DNA of 64,000 nt. It comes from Cinclus cinclus. Its lineage: Eukaryota > Chordata > Aves > Passeriformes > Cinclidae. Where the stretch lies: positions 53,318,006 through 53,382,005 of the forward strand of contig NC_085047.1 in assembly GCF_963662255.1 (NCBI RefSeq), in the 5' to 3' direction. This document shows positions 1 through 12,870 of this stretch, piece after piece (position 1 is the stretch's first letter; each line of letters begins with the position of its first letter). The position numbers and the translations under genes are program-made. The notes under the pieces are model-generated. The model ran no database searches. It was given only the letters and a program-made list of their open reading frames with translations, and was not told the DNA's origin.

Positions 1-1203
1 TTTTGAAGAATATTGAGCTTAAAAATAGTCACAATTATATATTTTATGTCTGTAATGTGGAACAGTATGTTACTATTTCTTTTTTATGCTTTATTATAAT
101 AAAGTGTTTCATTTTGCTGCTTGAAATATCCCTTGTGCTATTGGTACCAAGAAAGGTGCAGTAATATAATGGCTTATGGCAGAGATAATGTTCATAATTG
201 GAGTCATTTATGTTTGGAACCAATTCTTTAAAGAATGCAAATGTATAGCTATTATAAATTATTATGATAATATGGGTTTTGTATTTTCAGTTTAATACAT
301 TTTTCTTCCTTATAATAAATCCAGATAAATACTATACCTACTAGATTTTTCATGGGACAAGAGGGATCTCATCCATAACAAAAATCTCTTCCTTGCTTCC
401 CCCCAAAATCCTGGTGGAGTGCATGCTGTGAGTAAACAAATTTTTAACCTCAGATTTAGAATATGGATTGGAAATCAAGATTCAGAATTGCAAATTCATT
501 TCACATTTTTCTTCAGGAGATGCTCATTTTAAAATAATTGCCAGACCATTTTTATGACCGCCTCTATATATTGTATATGCTCTTTCTCTTGCATAGTCTT
601 GACCCAGAACCCCTCATTTTCCAGAACATTCAAACAAAACACATCCTGAAGTGATCACAGACTGAGAGGCGATCAGGATAAAGTCACTACAAAGTTGGAA
701 GGCCACTAGCTACACAAATAAGTTAATACCACTTTGAAATACATATTCAGATTTAAGACTGGAATGTTTGGAAGATAAATTTTTTGTATAAAAGAAACTA
801 CTGAAAATATCACCATGGGCTTGAATAAATATCACGTATTTGCCGTATAATTTTCTGCCTTATGTGTTGTTTTTTTGAGCCTCACAATTACACAGTGATC
901 TCTTTCAGCTTCCTTAAAGTTCACAGTCTTTTCCTCCAGTGATCATTCTTATGGCACAATAGGTTTTTTCAACCTCATAGACATTCTGTTCTGTGCTGGT
1001 TTTCCACCCACCCTTCCCTGGTAGCTAACTGCACAGCAGCCCACTCTCAGCAGCTCTTTTCACAGATGAAATATAGAATCTTGTAATTGCAATGCAGCTT
1101 CAATTCCCTTGGATTTCTCATATATTCATCTGAAAATTTCACTGCAGTAGTTATCAGAATCTTTACTTTTACACTTAAGAAAAAAAATATCCATATTTAG
1201 ATC
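1..1203. other. Gene-free AT-rich unique DNA, possible 3' UTR end at left edge
   Basis: No convincing coding frame or repeat family was seen. The first ~125 bases resemble the end of a vertebrate 3' UTR on the plus strand (see the poly(A) signal entry). The rest is AT-rich sequence with short A and T runs. Confidence 0.5.
98..103 (+). promoter_or_regulatory. Candidate poly(A) signal AATAAA
   Basis: AATAAA is followed directly by GTGTTTCATTTTGCTGC, a GT/T-rich stretch like a downstream element, and preceded by TGTA motifs in a very AT-rich segment. Together this looks like the cleavage and polyadenylation region of a plus-strand transcript whose coding part lies left of the window. AATAAA is common by chance in AT-rich DNA, so this is only a suggestion. 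Confidence 0.3.
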
Positions 1204-1480
1204 ATCATAGAATCACAGAATGGTTTGGGTTAGAACTAGATGATCCTTAAAGATCATCTAGTTCCCATCCCTCTGATATGGGCAGGAACATCTTCCACTA
1301 CACCAGGTTTCCCAAAGCACTATCCAACCTGACCACGAACACTTCCAGGGATGGAGCATCCACAGCTTCTCTGGGTAACCAGTGGCAGTATCTCACCATC
1401 CTCACAGTAAACAATTCCTTCCATATATCTAAACTACTCTCTGTCAGTTTAAAACCATTCCCCCTTGTTCTAGCCAGGTC
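1204..1480 (-). mobile_element. CR1 LINE, 3' end, antisense
   Basis: Read on the minus strand, this is the CR1 3' untranslated region, truncated at its 5' side. The plus strand shows the complement of the tail (ATCATAGAATCACAGAATGG), then GATCATCTAGTTCCCATCC, then the diagnostic GGGATGGAGCATCCACAGC and AAAACCATTCCCCCTTGTTC blocks. CR1 copies are usually 5'-truncated because reverse transcription stops early. An open frame of 97 codons across it on the plus strand is a chance antisense frame. A weaker match (CCAGCACCCCAAG) may extend it to about 1560. Confidence 0.9.
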
Positions 1481-4400
1481 ACATCAAGCTTCTTATTTAC
1501 CAGCACCCCAAGATCATCAGTTTCTCTTGATTTCACTGACCTGTGGTTTTCCTAGATGGACCACACTATAGGAGTTTTCTGTCCTCTACATTACTTCTAG
1601 TACATTACAAGTGACTAATACTAATTTCTTTTATTATCTAAAAAACATTATTCAAAAGCATACATATATTATCTGATTAAGCACTCTGAGAACAGTGGTA
1701 AAGTGCTTATTTTAGAATACAGAAGGAAAATTATTAGACAAAAAAAGCCACTTGTGAAAAATTTTAACCTCAGAGTTTTAGGGTTTTTTTGATACACTGC
1801 CCTGAAAATACAGATATTACAGAAAATAGATAAATTTTCTTTCTAAAAATGCATTTCTCTGACCTGCTTCTTCAGATCTCACCCCTCTAACCCCAAAACC
1901 ATGAAGAAAACCACGTCCAGAAAATTTCTCATGAAGCTTCCATGGGGTATGTTATTACAAAGATACTTCTTTGTAGTCTCAGTGCATCCCCACTCACTGT
2001 TACGCATCCTTCATTTATGAGTCTGAATCACAACATGTAGCAGCAAAAAGACCTCCCACAATCTAAAAGGATTATCTTTCATGGGATGTTTGGATGACAT
2101 GTCAAAAATATTTTATCATATAGTATGTCCAGAATAAACAATGGATTGTGCCTTCAAGATGTAAGATAGAGGGGATGAAAAGTCCACTGAGACCAAAAGC
2201 ATAGAGTTTAATAACAGCCTATCAGTAAATCATGAGCTACAAACTATCATGATCCAGTCAGTACAATTATTTTTCAAAGAAATATTTGTTTAAACTATTA
2301 CACAGCACTTCCATTTATATGCATTGATTTTATTTCTACAGGCTATTTACAGATTCTTTTCCTCATGCTGGAGTGGGCTTGTTTAAACATCCATTTCTCA
2401 TTAAGATATTTTAAATTAAAGCTTGTGTCAAAAAAATACTCAGATGTTACTATATAGTACATATATTACTGCATGTTGCACTAATTTCTATTTTAGTCAG
2501 ATTAAGGAAGCCCAAGCAATTTGGTATTTTAAGGGACATAAATTCAAGAATCAAAAGACCATACTTGACTTATTCATGGCAGTTAATTTCTGTGATTTCT
2601 GGGGTGTCTAAATTCAGGATTGTGATTCCAACGATGTATTGCCAAGTGCCAAATTTTTATATATATGCAATACATATTTAATAATATTAATAAGATTTTG
2701 TTGACAATATCTACTCATATATTAATAATTAGGTGTGACCAAAAAAATATCAAAAGCATCCTTCTGCTGGTGAGTCAAAAAATGTGATAAAGGTGTGTTT
2801 TACAATTTGCAAAATCACTTCACTTATCTTGTTCTGGGTCAAATGGTAAGCTGATGAAAAAGAAATTTTCCAGCCAACCAGGAGCACTAACAGGCTCACA
2901 CAGAATTAAAGCTGCCCACCCCTGTCATTTGATTTTGAGAGCATCACACCAGAAATCAAACAGAAAAGATATTATCATTCATTTACTGGCTACATTTTTT
3001 TCTGCTTCTGGGTACAAAGACATGCACTGAAACTGGGCTTTGGATCAGACTCAGGTTATAATAAAGCAAAACCTAGAGGATTTGGTTTTGGGGGTACTGT
3101 TTTTTACCCTTCTCTACCCCCCCCCCCCTTTTTTTTTTAATAGCTGTTCTGACTTTTCTTAGATTGATTATCTTTACATGCCAGGATTTCTTCTTTTCTT
3201 TCTTCTTTCTGATTTTGTTCATAGTTTTGATGGAGTGTCTTATAGCCTTTGTCAGATTAAAGCAGAGAGAGAGTGTGTTAAACAATAAGGCAAAAATAAA
3301 AACAAGCATACAGAGATGATCAAGTCAAAAACTTGTAGGTGAAAATCATGGATATAATGCAAAAAATGCATGATTCATTAAGCCTTTTGAGCTTATGCTG
3401 GTAACAGATGCTTAAATAGAAAACAAGGAGCAGAGGCACTTAGAAGCCAATAATGAGCAGTGATGGACTTTGAAAATCCAGCCTGGTTCATTACTTGCTT
3501 TGGCAAGTACCAGGGTCATTTCACTGCAGGTGATGGAGCAGTCTCACTAAAATCGGCAGGAGATCACTTTCTTCTCTACCATACCGTCTTCTAGGTTTGT
3601 AAAACACATGTAAACAAGTACTGAAAAAAAAACCAAAAAAACCATAATTTCTTCGCAAATAATTTTTCAGATGAATCAATTAATTTCTCAGATAACGAAA
3701 ATCTAACTAACCTGACATGATTTGTAAAAGTACAGTTCCTATTACCACAATTCATAGCAATTACATAGAATTCATAGCAACTTAAACATTGTCTTAAAAC
3801 CACAAATTTACTTTGAAGGATTGAAAATAATCGGATAATTGTTGGTTGAATCCCTGGAGTTGAACCATTGATTTTGACAGGAGAAGAAAAGCAAGTTTTA
3901 TAGATTCTCCTTCTTCAGAGCTAAACGGCTTTGACAATTAGAAATAATTACATAATTTTATTTTACTTTTTGCAAACAATATGATTGTCTTAAGGAAAGA
4001 CCAATTGTGACTGAAAAAATATTACACTCTGGTATATTTACCAAGTTGTGAGTTCTTTCCTTAAATAATTTTTACGTTTTGAGAAACAGAGTTCTACAGT
4101 AAGTACTGTAAGGATTTCCTAATTTTTGCGCAATTGTGGGTGTCATTCTTATGGAATCTAGGCCTGTTGGAGTTGGGGGACAATAAATGAGAAAAGAAAA
4201 CTTGGAAACCTGAAAATATTCTGGTCAGATATTTTCACTGAAAATTCAGGGTTATTTTCCCTTCAGACTTGAATCTGACTATGTTCCAGCTGATGTGGTC
4301 AGCGGCTTTGTTCCCCAGTGGAAAGACAGCACTGTGTATCTTACATTGTGAAACCATTTCTGTAGTAGATATAAAGTCGATTTCACTTGGGAAAAAGAAG

Positions 4401-5096
4401 GATATTTTCCTTTGATATCAACAGATGCTTTCTAGCTCTAACAATTCTCGTGTGGACATACACCCAGCAATCTAATAAACCACAGAAATGCATTACTATC
4501 CTCAACTATTTGATGTCTTCCTACTTCAGATCACTTCTATAATTTATAAAGGACTTCAGTTAATTCCAGACAGTAGGCTCATGTTTCACATGTCAAATAC
4601 TTCATAATTTAATTTAGAAGAAATCAACACTGCTGACAAACGAGTAGTCAGGAAAAGGAATAGGAGTGCACGGCATGGCACAGCAGGAACAAGTAGTACA
4701 AGTCCCAGCATTTTTCACTTGTTATGTGTTTATTTTATCTGTTAACTTTGCATGTCAGATCAGTAATTATGTGTTAGAAAAGAACATAAGACCATTCATC
4801 CAGGGTAAGCATGATCACTGATGACAACATGTCAGAGAGACAGAATATGTTGACAGTGACATATCCCCGGAAGTCTACTTTTCAGTCACGATTCATTAAA
4901 TTACATTCAACAGTACATTAAATACAGGCAAACTTAACTTAAAGCTGTTAATATGAATGTGTTTCTGTGTGTGTACAGAGGCATACTTTTAAAGCATAAG
5001 TAGAACCTCAGGAAAAAGAGATAGGAATTTGGTTGTTGTGTAATATAATCCTTATTTTGAGGTAATTCATTTAAGCATGAAAACAATGTTGAATGG
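1481..5096. other. Gene-free AT-rich unique DNA
   Basis: No exon-like frame or recognisable repeat family apart from a homopolymer tract at 3117-3138. The minus-strand lysine-rich frame at 3073-3309 reads through that tract and its pyrimidine-rich flank and is not a credible protein. Confidence 0.5.
3117..3138. repeat. C12-T10 homopolymer pair
   Basis: Twelve C are followed directly by ten T. Such a C/T block is length-unstable and may be partly a sequencing or assembly artefact. Confidence 0.9.
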
Positions 5097-5550
5097 AATT
5101 GGAGGCAGTCCAGATGAGAGCTGTTAAGATAACCAGAGAGCTGGAGCACCTCTCCAATGTAGGTGCTGGGAAAGTTGGGGCTTTTAAACCAGGAGAAGAA
5201 AAGGCTCGGAGAAGACCCTTATAGCATTTTCCAGTACCTAAAAGGAGCCTGCAAGAGAGTTGCACAGGGTCTTTTTAAAATAGTATACAGTGATAGGACG
5301 AGTGGCATTAAACTGGAATAGGGTGGGTTTAGATTAGATATTAGAAAGAAATTCTTTAATGTGAGGATGGTGAGGCACAGGTTGCCAAGAGAAGCTGGGG
5401 ATGCCCCAACCCTGCAAAAGCTCTGTGCCAGGTGGGATATGTCCTTGAGTAACCTGGTCTAGTGTAAGGTGTCCCTGCCTTGGCAAGGGGTTTGAAACCA
5501 GATGATCTTTAAGGTCCCCTTTCCATCCAGATCATTCTGTGATTCCATGG
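5097..5550 (+). mobile_element. CR1 LINE, 3' end, sense
   Basis: A 5'-truncated CR1 copy in sense orientation. It starts in the region reading GGAGGCAGTCC..GCTGGAGCACCTCTCC, passes AGATTAGATATTAGAAAG and GGTTGCCAAGAGAAGCTG, and ends with GATGATCTTTAAGGTCCCC and the tail ATTCTGTGATTCCATGG. Several small deletions and substitutions against the usual avian CR1 show it is not a recent insertion. Two short minus-strand frames over its 5' part are chance frames. Confidence 0.92.
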
Positions 5551-8500
5551 ATGTTTCATGTAGTAAAGACAGAACAGTGAATAATAGCACTCACAATGCA
5601 AATATTTACAGTATGTTGTAGTATGATATAATGTGTTTCATTTCAATTCTGCTTTAAACAGGTTTCATTCAAAATCGTGTCATGTTCTGAGACATTTGGC
5701 CATTGTGAATCCTTCAGATATCTTTTATAAACCTTTTTATGCAAATCTTCATTATGAGGTAAAGAATCTCCTGATGTGATATTATTGTTAATGCAAGTGA
5801 CAGCATATTAAGCAAAATGAAATGAAGACGTTTGAGAAGCAATATCTTAATGCAGCTTGCATTAAGCTTGCATATTGCATTAAGAACAGTCATTTATACA
5901 TATTTGCATTATCCAAATTGTCTGCATATAATATGAGGCAGAGTTAAGCTTAATTTAATTATTCTTTAATATCTCAGCAGCTCACTGGACACCTAATTCT
6001 GCTTTCTGAAGGCCCACTTTTGCTTCCCATTCCACATCTACTTCAAGTGTAGAAGATTCCCCAAACCAGGTACATCAGCATGGTTTCAGCTCACATTTAA
6101 CTCTGGAAGAAGTAGAATTCCACTTGGGGTTTGCTGTAATGTAGATTCCTGACCTGAGTGAAATACAGCCCTTGAGCCAGCATGAATTGCAGCACTTATG
6201 TTCACTTCAAAGAAGGACAGCACGGGCTGTAGCCTGGAGACCTCTGTGCTGCCTAGCACTGCAAACACTGCTTGCTTGCAAGCTGCTACTCTCTTGCTAA
6301 CTTTGTAGGAGGGAGAGGAGGAAAAGTCTTTATTCTTTTTCAGTGTTTGAAGCTGCGTTACTTTCACAGCCTTCTTTGCAGATTAAAGACTAGATGGTGT
6401 GTAAAAATGTCATTACCACTCAGTGCTCTTACCAGACAGTATTTGCTTTGTTGGGAGAGATGAAGTGAGCACACATTCTACTTTTACTCTGATGTACTGA
6501 CTTTGCTTAGGATTTTGTTCTTTGAAATTTGGTTACATGAGTAGAAGAAGCTCAAAAGTATTAGGCAAGATATATGAATAAAGCTGTATCTTCTCACCAG
6601 GGCTGCCAAAGAGAACTGTGGTTTTTTTGCATCTCTCCAGTCATCCTCTGGTTTGATGTGAAAGAATAGTCTAGAGAGGGTTTGATTTGACATTGATACC
6701 ATGAATGACACACAGCATATATTTCTTTCTCACTTGTTCATAATGTTGCAGTCTCTTTTCTTTTTTTGTGCCTTCTAAGCTTCACACCTGTGCTGACTGG
6801 AAAAGCAATGCAGGGGGGAAAATGCTTAAAATGTTATACATGTTAATAGAAATGGAAGCCAAATAAAATAAATTCCATAGAAGAACATTTATTAAAATCT
6901 CCATCAATAATTCTAACCACCAAGGTTTGATAGAAAAGGTTTAAATATTGCCATCCCTACCCATGCTGGTTTTCCCTCAGGAGAGGAAGAGGTGAGGAGC
7001 CTTCCATTGCTAACAGAGGCAGGATCTGGAGAGCCGGGAGCCAGACAATGAAGAGCTGGCCCTACAGGCATAGACTGTAGCACACCTGAGCAACCCAGTG
7101 AGGGTCTTTGATGACCATCCTCCCCAACTTAAGCAACTAAATTCTGTCTCTAAAACACTCTAGTAGGGTTTCAACCCTTCTCGAGAACACTTAATGTGAA
7201 CTCAAGCGCACATAAACCTCTCAGTAGTGCTTGTTCAACATCTGAGACAATCCTATTTCACTGAGTGAGGTGATAGCATTGCAGCTGACTGCTGTTAAAG
7301 TCTGTCTCTTCTTTTAGACTCTTAAGAGACTAAGTGAAATATTTAAGTCTCGTGTGTTTGTGTTCATCTGTTTGGTTTCAGCTTGTGTTCATCTTTCATC
7401 CCTTTCTTCTCTCTAAGGTAACCTGAAAAGTAATAATCATGTGTCTGATGTCCAGGTATTGCTTTCTTTAGATATTTCACTTGTATTTAGGCCTTCTATG
7501 TTTAGCAGCATTGATTCACTGTGCTTCAGATTCCACTACAGATCAACATGACAGACCATCTCTCCTTGAAAAATGGTCTGCAAACTGAGACAGGAGAAAA
7601 AAGTGAGATGTTGAAAGATTTACTGACATTTAAGATGGTAAAATGCTGCCTGTGTAATTGTGTAGTTAGAATATCATTACCTAGTCTAAAAATATATTTC
7701 TCAAAGTTCATTTGTACCAAAGAATAAATATTTTTATTAGCATACACTTAGCCAAGCCATCAGACTGAAGGCCATACTAGTGCCAAGAAATCGCTTTGTT
7801 ATAGTTACTAAACATACGACAGAGATGCAATTCAAATTTAAAACACCTAACTCCCAAGCCAAAGCAAATATTTTACTAAAGAAAGAGTAGAAAATTTCTT
7901 ACCTGAACATCCTTCAAGCTTTTTAGTATTCAGTAAGTGCAGTATCTTTTTCTTTGTTAAAATAATTGCTTTGTTTGAAAAGCCTGTTCTGAAACTCATC
8001 CTCACAGGTGTTTGACCATGGTTTTCTGGGGAGTCTTTTCTGCATCCTCTGGGCTTCTTGTGTTTGATGAAGGGTTCCAAAACAATTCTGATTCTGGAAA
8101 GAATGAAATAGTTCTGGTGCTTTCTGGTGCCTTCACACCCTGCTCTGAAAAGCATCAGCTCACCTGTATTGCACGATCAGAGGGTGCTTCTTTGTTCAAT
8201 ACATTTTTAACACTAAAACATCACACTAACTTCTTAAAGGCAAAATCTCATGCATAGCACCAACAATGGAATTAACAGTCTTTAGAAAACCTAATTTGGA
8301 AGGAATATAAATTTTAAGAACTAATTCATGTGTCCATAAAGTGTTTTAATTAAGAAACCTATGTGTACGTCTATATGTGAAAGATGTATCACTAGCATAA
8401 AGATGGGATTTGTAAAGTTTTTATGTAGATTATGTTTACATACAGGGGTATATTTTGTGAGAAGTAGACTACAAAAGGTCCTCTATCCTCAACCATAACA

Positions 8501-10049
8501 AAATTAAAATAACACACACATTTATATTTTTTATATATTCCTTGACTCTTGTGGCTTAGTTTTTCATATCCATTTCCAGTGCTCAAAATTAATTAGTCAC
8601 AGCTTTTAGCTAAACAAATTAGCTGCTACTTATTATTTGCAAAGTCTAGGCCACATAAAATGCTTACTAATGAAAATTAGGGATAAAAGAACATGTTATA
8701 GATTTCTTTTGTTTAAATTAATTATAACATTAATTTAAATTCATCTTCACATTGGAAAAAAAAACACCATGCTTAAATAATTCTATAATTTAAGGTTATT
8801 AGGGGATCTCATATGATGCAATTCTAATATTTTATAGATATTCTGTTAAAGACAATGTAATTGCACCTTTCTTTCACAAATTTACGCATTCAAGTGAAAA
8901 TTTGAATATGAATTGGGGATTCATTGACCGGGAGTGCTATAAGCTTTTGACCCAATGGATGATCTGGAAGTGTTCTTAGTATTATTTTCATTATTATATT
9001 TTATTATTTTTATGATAAAACTCTAATTAAATATATGCTTCTCAAAAGGCACTTGGTGGCATGACATGTTTCTGAAAACAATTTCCTAGATCTAGAAGTA
9101 GGAGAGGAATCAGGAGTGTACTCAAAATAGAAGCAGTCTCAGACAAAGACCAAAAGTTTTTTGGAACCTTAGAAAATAAAACCAATAATAGGAACCCTTT
9201 TTAACTGTCTTCCCAGCACTCTTACACATGCTGATATAAGTGAAGAATAGAAAGTGTCCTCAATAGAACAAAATCCACCCAAGGACCTGCTTCATCGCAC
9301 AGAGTGTAAGTTGCTTCACAGTCCACTTAGTTCTATCAACAGATACACACCATGGTGATGAATGAATTATTACAGCTGCAGTGAGGCTGAAATGACAAGT
9401 CAAGTCAGTTTACAAACAAACCTATATATTCTAGAAAACAAAAATTCCCTCATCCTCACAGCAATTTTCCTGCCATCACACTTTTCTATTCTTTCAGCTG
9501 TTGCCAGTAATATGAATTATTCTTTTCCTATAGAAAAATTAATCAAATAATTTACTAAGTAGGTCTAAAGCAGCACAAAGGAGTGATTTCCAGCATTCCT
9601 CTCATTTTTCTCCCTGTTCTATCCTGTTGCCCTCTACAATACAGTAAATAGAGCCTCTCTATTTCAACCTATATTGCTTTGATTCTTTAGCCCATTATTT
9701 GGTTCAAGAGGAAGCATAAGGGCACTGTTAAGTCATGACTTGCTAATCCAGCTGCCTACTGTCTATGAAAAACTGTTCTTGGAATCAGACTTTGGACAGG
9801 CCAAGGTGCAGAACTTCTTGATTTCCTACAAAGGGTGCAGAACTGTGAAAGCAGATACCTTGAAATGATCAACAATACTGTCTTGGAGATTATTTTCAAA
9901 AAAGCCATACCAGGTAGAAAATACATTTAACAAGTCCTAGAATCTAGGGTCAGATCACTGACTTTTAATGTATTTTAATCATTAACAAAATCTCAGAATA
10001 CAATCTATGCATATGACAAAGAAATCGTCACACAGAACAGCAATTATCA
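5551..10049. other. Gene-free unique DNA
   Basis: No recognised gene or repeat family. A GC-richer patch lies at about 6960-7160. On the minus strand, CAG|GTAAGA near 7901 and CAG|GTGAGC near 8160 are good splice-donor matches, but I see no matching acceptors with open frames, so no exon is called. The inverted/direct repeat at 5846-5884 is listed separately. Confidence 0.45.
5846..5884. repeat. Short hairpin plus direct repeat of TGCATTAAG
   Basis: CTTAATGCA-GCT-TGCATTAAG (5846-5866) is a perfect inverted repeat with 9-base arms and a 3-base loop. A third copy of TGCATTAAG follows at 5876-5884. The pattern is exact; its origin and any function are unknown. Confidence 0.85.
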
Positions 10050-10590
10050 ACAATCATTAATGAAGATGTTGAAGAGAACCGGGGTAAGGATGGAGCTCTG
10101 TGGGACCTCACTAGGGACAGGTCACGAGCCTGATGCCACCCCTTTCACTATAATGATCCTTTGCACCCAACTCATGAGCCAGCTGCTCACCCATCCAGAA
10201 CGTATTTATCCAGCTGTGGGCTGAACATTTTGTCCAGAAGGATCCTGTGAAAGACACTATCAAAAGCTTTGGTTAAGTCCAAAACAATTACATCCACTGG
10301 CTTTTCAACATGAATTAGATGGGTTACACTGTTGTAGAAGGAAGTCAGGTTCAACAAGCAGTACTTTCCTCTCATGAAGCCATGCTGGCTGTGAATGATA
10401 ACTGCCTTTTCCTCCAGGTGTTTTTCAGTACCACCCAGAATAATCTTTTCCATAATTTTACCAGGCACTGAAATGAGATGGACATGCCTGTAGTTTCTGG
10501 GGTATACTTTCTTGCCCTTGACAAAAAAAAAAAAATCTTGCTTCTGAACCTCAAATTTTAAGTGGCTGGCAGTTGGAAAGAACCTCACAT
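10050..10590 (-). mobile_element. CR1 ORF2 reverse transcriptase fragment (dead)
   Basis: This is the only substantial coding relic of a CR1 in the window. The minus-strand frame at 10187-10588 contains reverse-transcriptase blocks of the CR1 clade: NYR..HLISVPGKIMEK, SQHGFMRGKYCLLNLTSFY and DVIVLDLTKAFDSVFHRILL, the last including the D-F motif of the finger/palm. Downstream, past an in-frame stop after LDG, the block EVPQSSILTPVLFNIFIND can be read in another frame at about 10050-10110. The YADD-type catalytic box is absent because the element stops before it, so both ends are truncated. A run of A within the 5' part encodes the FFFFF stretch. It is an inactive fragment and is interrupted by stops and frameshifts. 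Confidence 0.92.
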
Positions 10591-12571
10591 TTTGTTCACT
10601 TTACAACAGTCTGTTCCAGGGAAAATGCTTTCATATTGACAAGACTCCATTTAAAAGATAGATTACACTAAAAGATGTTTGGCAAGCTCTGTAAAGAGAA
10701 CAAAAAAGACAGTTGCCAGGGACAATAGGAAAAAAAATTCATCATCAAAAGGAAAAAGGATATATATCCAGTGGCAAGGAAGAACAAACATGCATATACT
10801 ACATAGGATAGATGATAACATTCAGCTGGCAGTATAGTTATCTACAACAGAGAGAAAGATGCCCTTAAAAGGAGTGAATAATTTCTTCCTAAAATGTACA
10901 GTGAAAGTAGGCAGAATAATATACTTCTGTTTTCCATAGAGAGTAAAGATAGTCTAAGCAAGATGGCCAAATGCAGACATTTTAATTCTCAGCTGTGTAT
11001 CTGTACAGTCAAACAAGAGGAATCCTATCCACGGGATCACATGAAGTTCAGCACCTCTTACCTATAGATCTATTTAATTGAACGTCAAAGATAAAAAAAA
11101 GAAATGTTAAAAGTAGAAAAGCATGTGTGTTATAAGAACTAGGACAGACATACAGGCTTAAGGAAGATGGGATACACACCGTGTTTATTGTTTTATAAAA
11201 AACACAAGTAGAAATCTAAGGAATTATTTGAATGACCGAGGCAGATATTTTCAAAGGACCTTCAAGGCTTCTAGCAGATCCCTAGTTTCTATGGCCGTGC
11301 TAGATCAAGGCATGTTTCATCCTGCATTACCAGTATAGGAAGCTGGTACCTTAAGTTTCCAAGCATGGCATTTGCAAAGGAGCTTAAATCAATACAGTAG
11401 CACAGACCAGCAGAAGACATATCTAGTGAATTTTCTACCACTGTTTCTTTAAGAGGTATTTTCCTAGAAAAATTGCCTTTGCACAAAGCCTGAACTGAAG
11501 CCTACTCCAATCAGTCAAGCAGAGGTACTCATGTTTAGGAGTTTCAGTTTTAAGAAAATGAAAGGCTTTAATATCTCTAAGTGTATTTCTTCATATAAAT
11601 GAAATACTTCTTTTCAGCCAGCACAAAATATATTTAACAGAGCACTTTACTCTCAGTCATTGACTCCATGACTTTCAGTGCCTAAAATACATCTGTATGG
11701 AAAATCTCAAAGGATTCAGGACTGTAAACACTCTGTTGGCCTCTCGTTCTCATATGGTTCCAAGAATTTGCAATATCTAAAATAAAATACATGCACCATA
11801 AAGGTAAACCTGCCTGAAAGGGAAGCAAGTCTGAAAATCATGCTAATTCTGCTCCAGTAAGGACCAGCTTCCTGAAAGCCTTCATACCTCAAAGACCAGT
11901 GCAATCCTGTACTTCATAGAAGAAAAATATTTACTCTTCCAAAGTGTCTCTTAAGTCCAAGATGCTGCTGCCAGAATTTCACAATATTTAGAAAGAGTTT
12001 AACTCAAATGCAGGACTCCTCCTTTTCAGGTGATTTCTTACCAGTGGGAGAAAATTCAGCTGAGGAAGGAAGACAACACCTCCGAGAATCCAATTGCTTA
12101 ATAAGAAGAAGATGAGATGAGATTAGTCAAACCAAGAGCTGCATTAGAAATCCCTAAACTTGACGCAGATGAGTCCTCCTTTCCTTCTACCCTTCACTCA
12201 ACTTTCATGCTACATACTTTCATGATACAGATATTTAGCTTGCATCTTGGAGTTAAAATTCAGGGATTGGAAAGAAGGAAATCCATCCACAAGGCTACAC
12301 ATCAAAGGCTGAAATTTCATGACACACAGCCATCTTATCAGACACTGCTGAATCAATTTTTAAAGCATGCAGGCAGTCGTGGGCTTCCTGGCTCTACCTT
12401 GCATTTCTAAGTCAATGAAGTCAGTCCTCAGACATTTCTCATGAGTCATTCCCCAGTAAAAATTCTTTGGTCCTAGGCTGATTCATAAGCAGGGACTCAG
12501 GACTTAAGTTTCTTAAAGCTTATCTATATGTCTTTTTGGCATCTAGTTTTAAAAGGTTGATTTAAGTATGA
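10591..12571. other. Gene-free unique DNA
   Basis: No recognised gene, RNA or repeat family. Short open frames at 11289-11486, 11716-11904 (minus) and 12117-12410 (plus) show no family resemblance that I recognise and no convincing splice context. Confidence 0.45.
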
Positions 12572-12870
12572 AAAAGGGCCTACGGGAAGGCTGGAGAGAG
12601 ACTTTTTGCTAGGGCATGTAGTGATAGAACAAGGGATAATGGTTTTAAGCTGGAAGAGGGTAGATTTAGCTTAGATATTAGGAAGAAATTCTTTACTGTG
12701 CGGATGGTGAGGTGCTGGCACTTGTTGCCCAGAGAAGTTCTGGATGGATCCCTGGAAATGCACCAGGCCAGGTGGATGGGTCCTTTAGCAATCTGGTCTA
12801 GTGGAAGGGCTGTAACTAGACGATCTTTAAGATCTCTTCCAACTAAATCCATTATAGGATTCTATGATTT
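12572..12870 (+). mobile_element. CR1 LINE, 3' end, sense
   Basis: Sense CR1 copy that starts further 3' than the 5.1 kb copy (GGAAGGCTGGAGAGAG..). It carries the TTTTAAGCTGGAAGAGGGTA, ATATTAGGAAGAAATTC and GTTGCCCAGAGAAGTTC blocks and ends with GATCTCTTCCAACTAAATCC and GATTCTATGATTTTATG. About 45 bases are missing near GGATGGGTCCTTTAGCAATC..GGAAGGGCTGTAACTAG compared with the 28.7 kb copy. Overlapping open frames on both strands are chance frames. Confidence 0.93.

Noticed and set aside
1278..1571. 97-codon plus-strand open frame
   Set aside because: It lies over an antisense CR1 3' end (1204-1480) and reads the wrong strand of a retrotransposon UTR.
7847..8165. Minus-strand exons suggested by two consensus splice donors
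   Set aside because: No good acceptors frame open exons with these donors, and the 102-codon frame shows no family resemblance.
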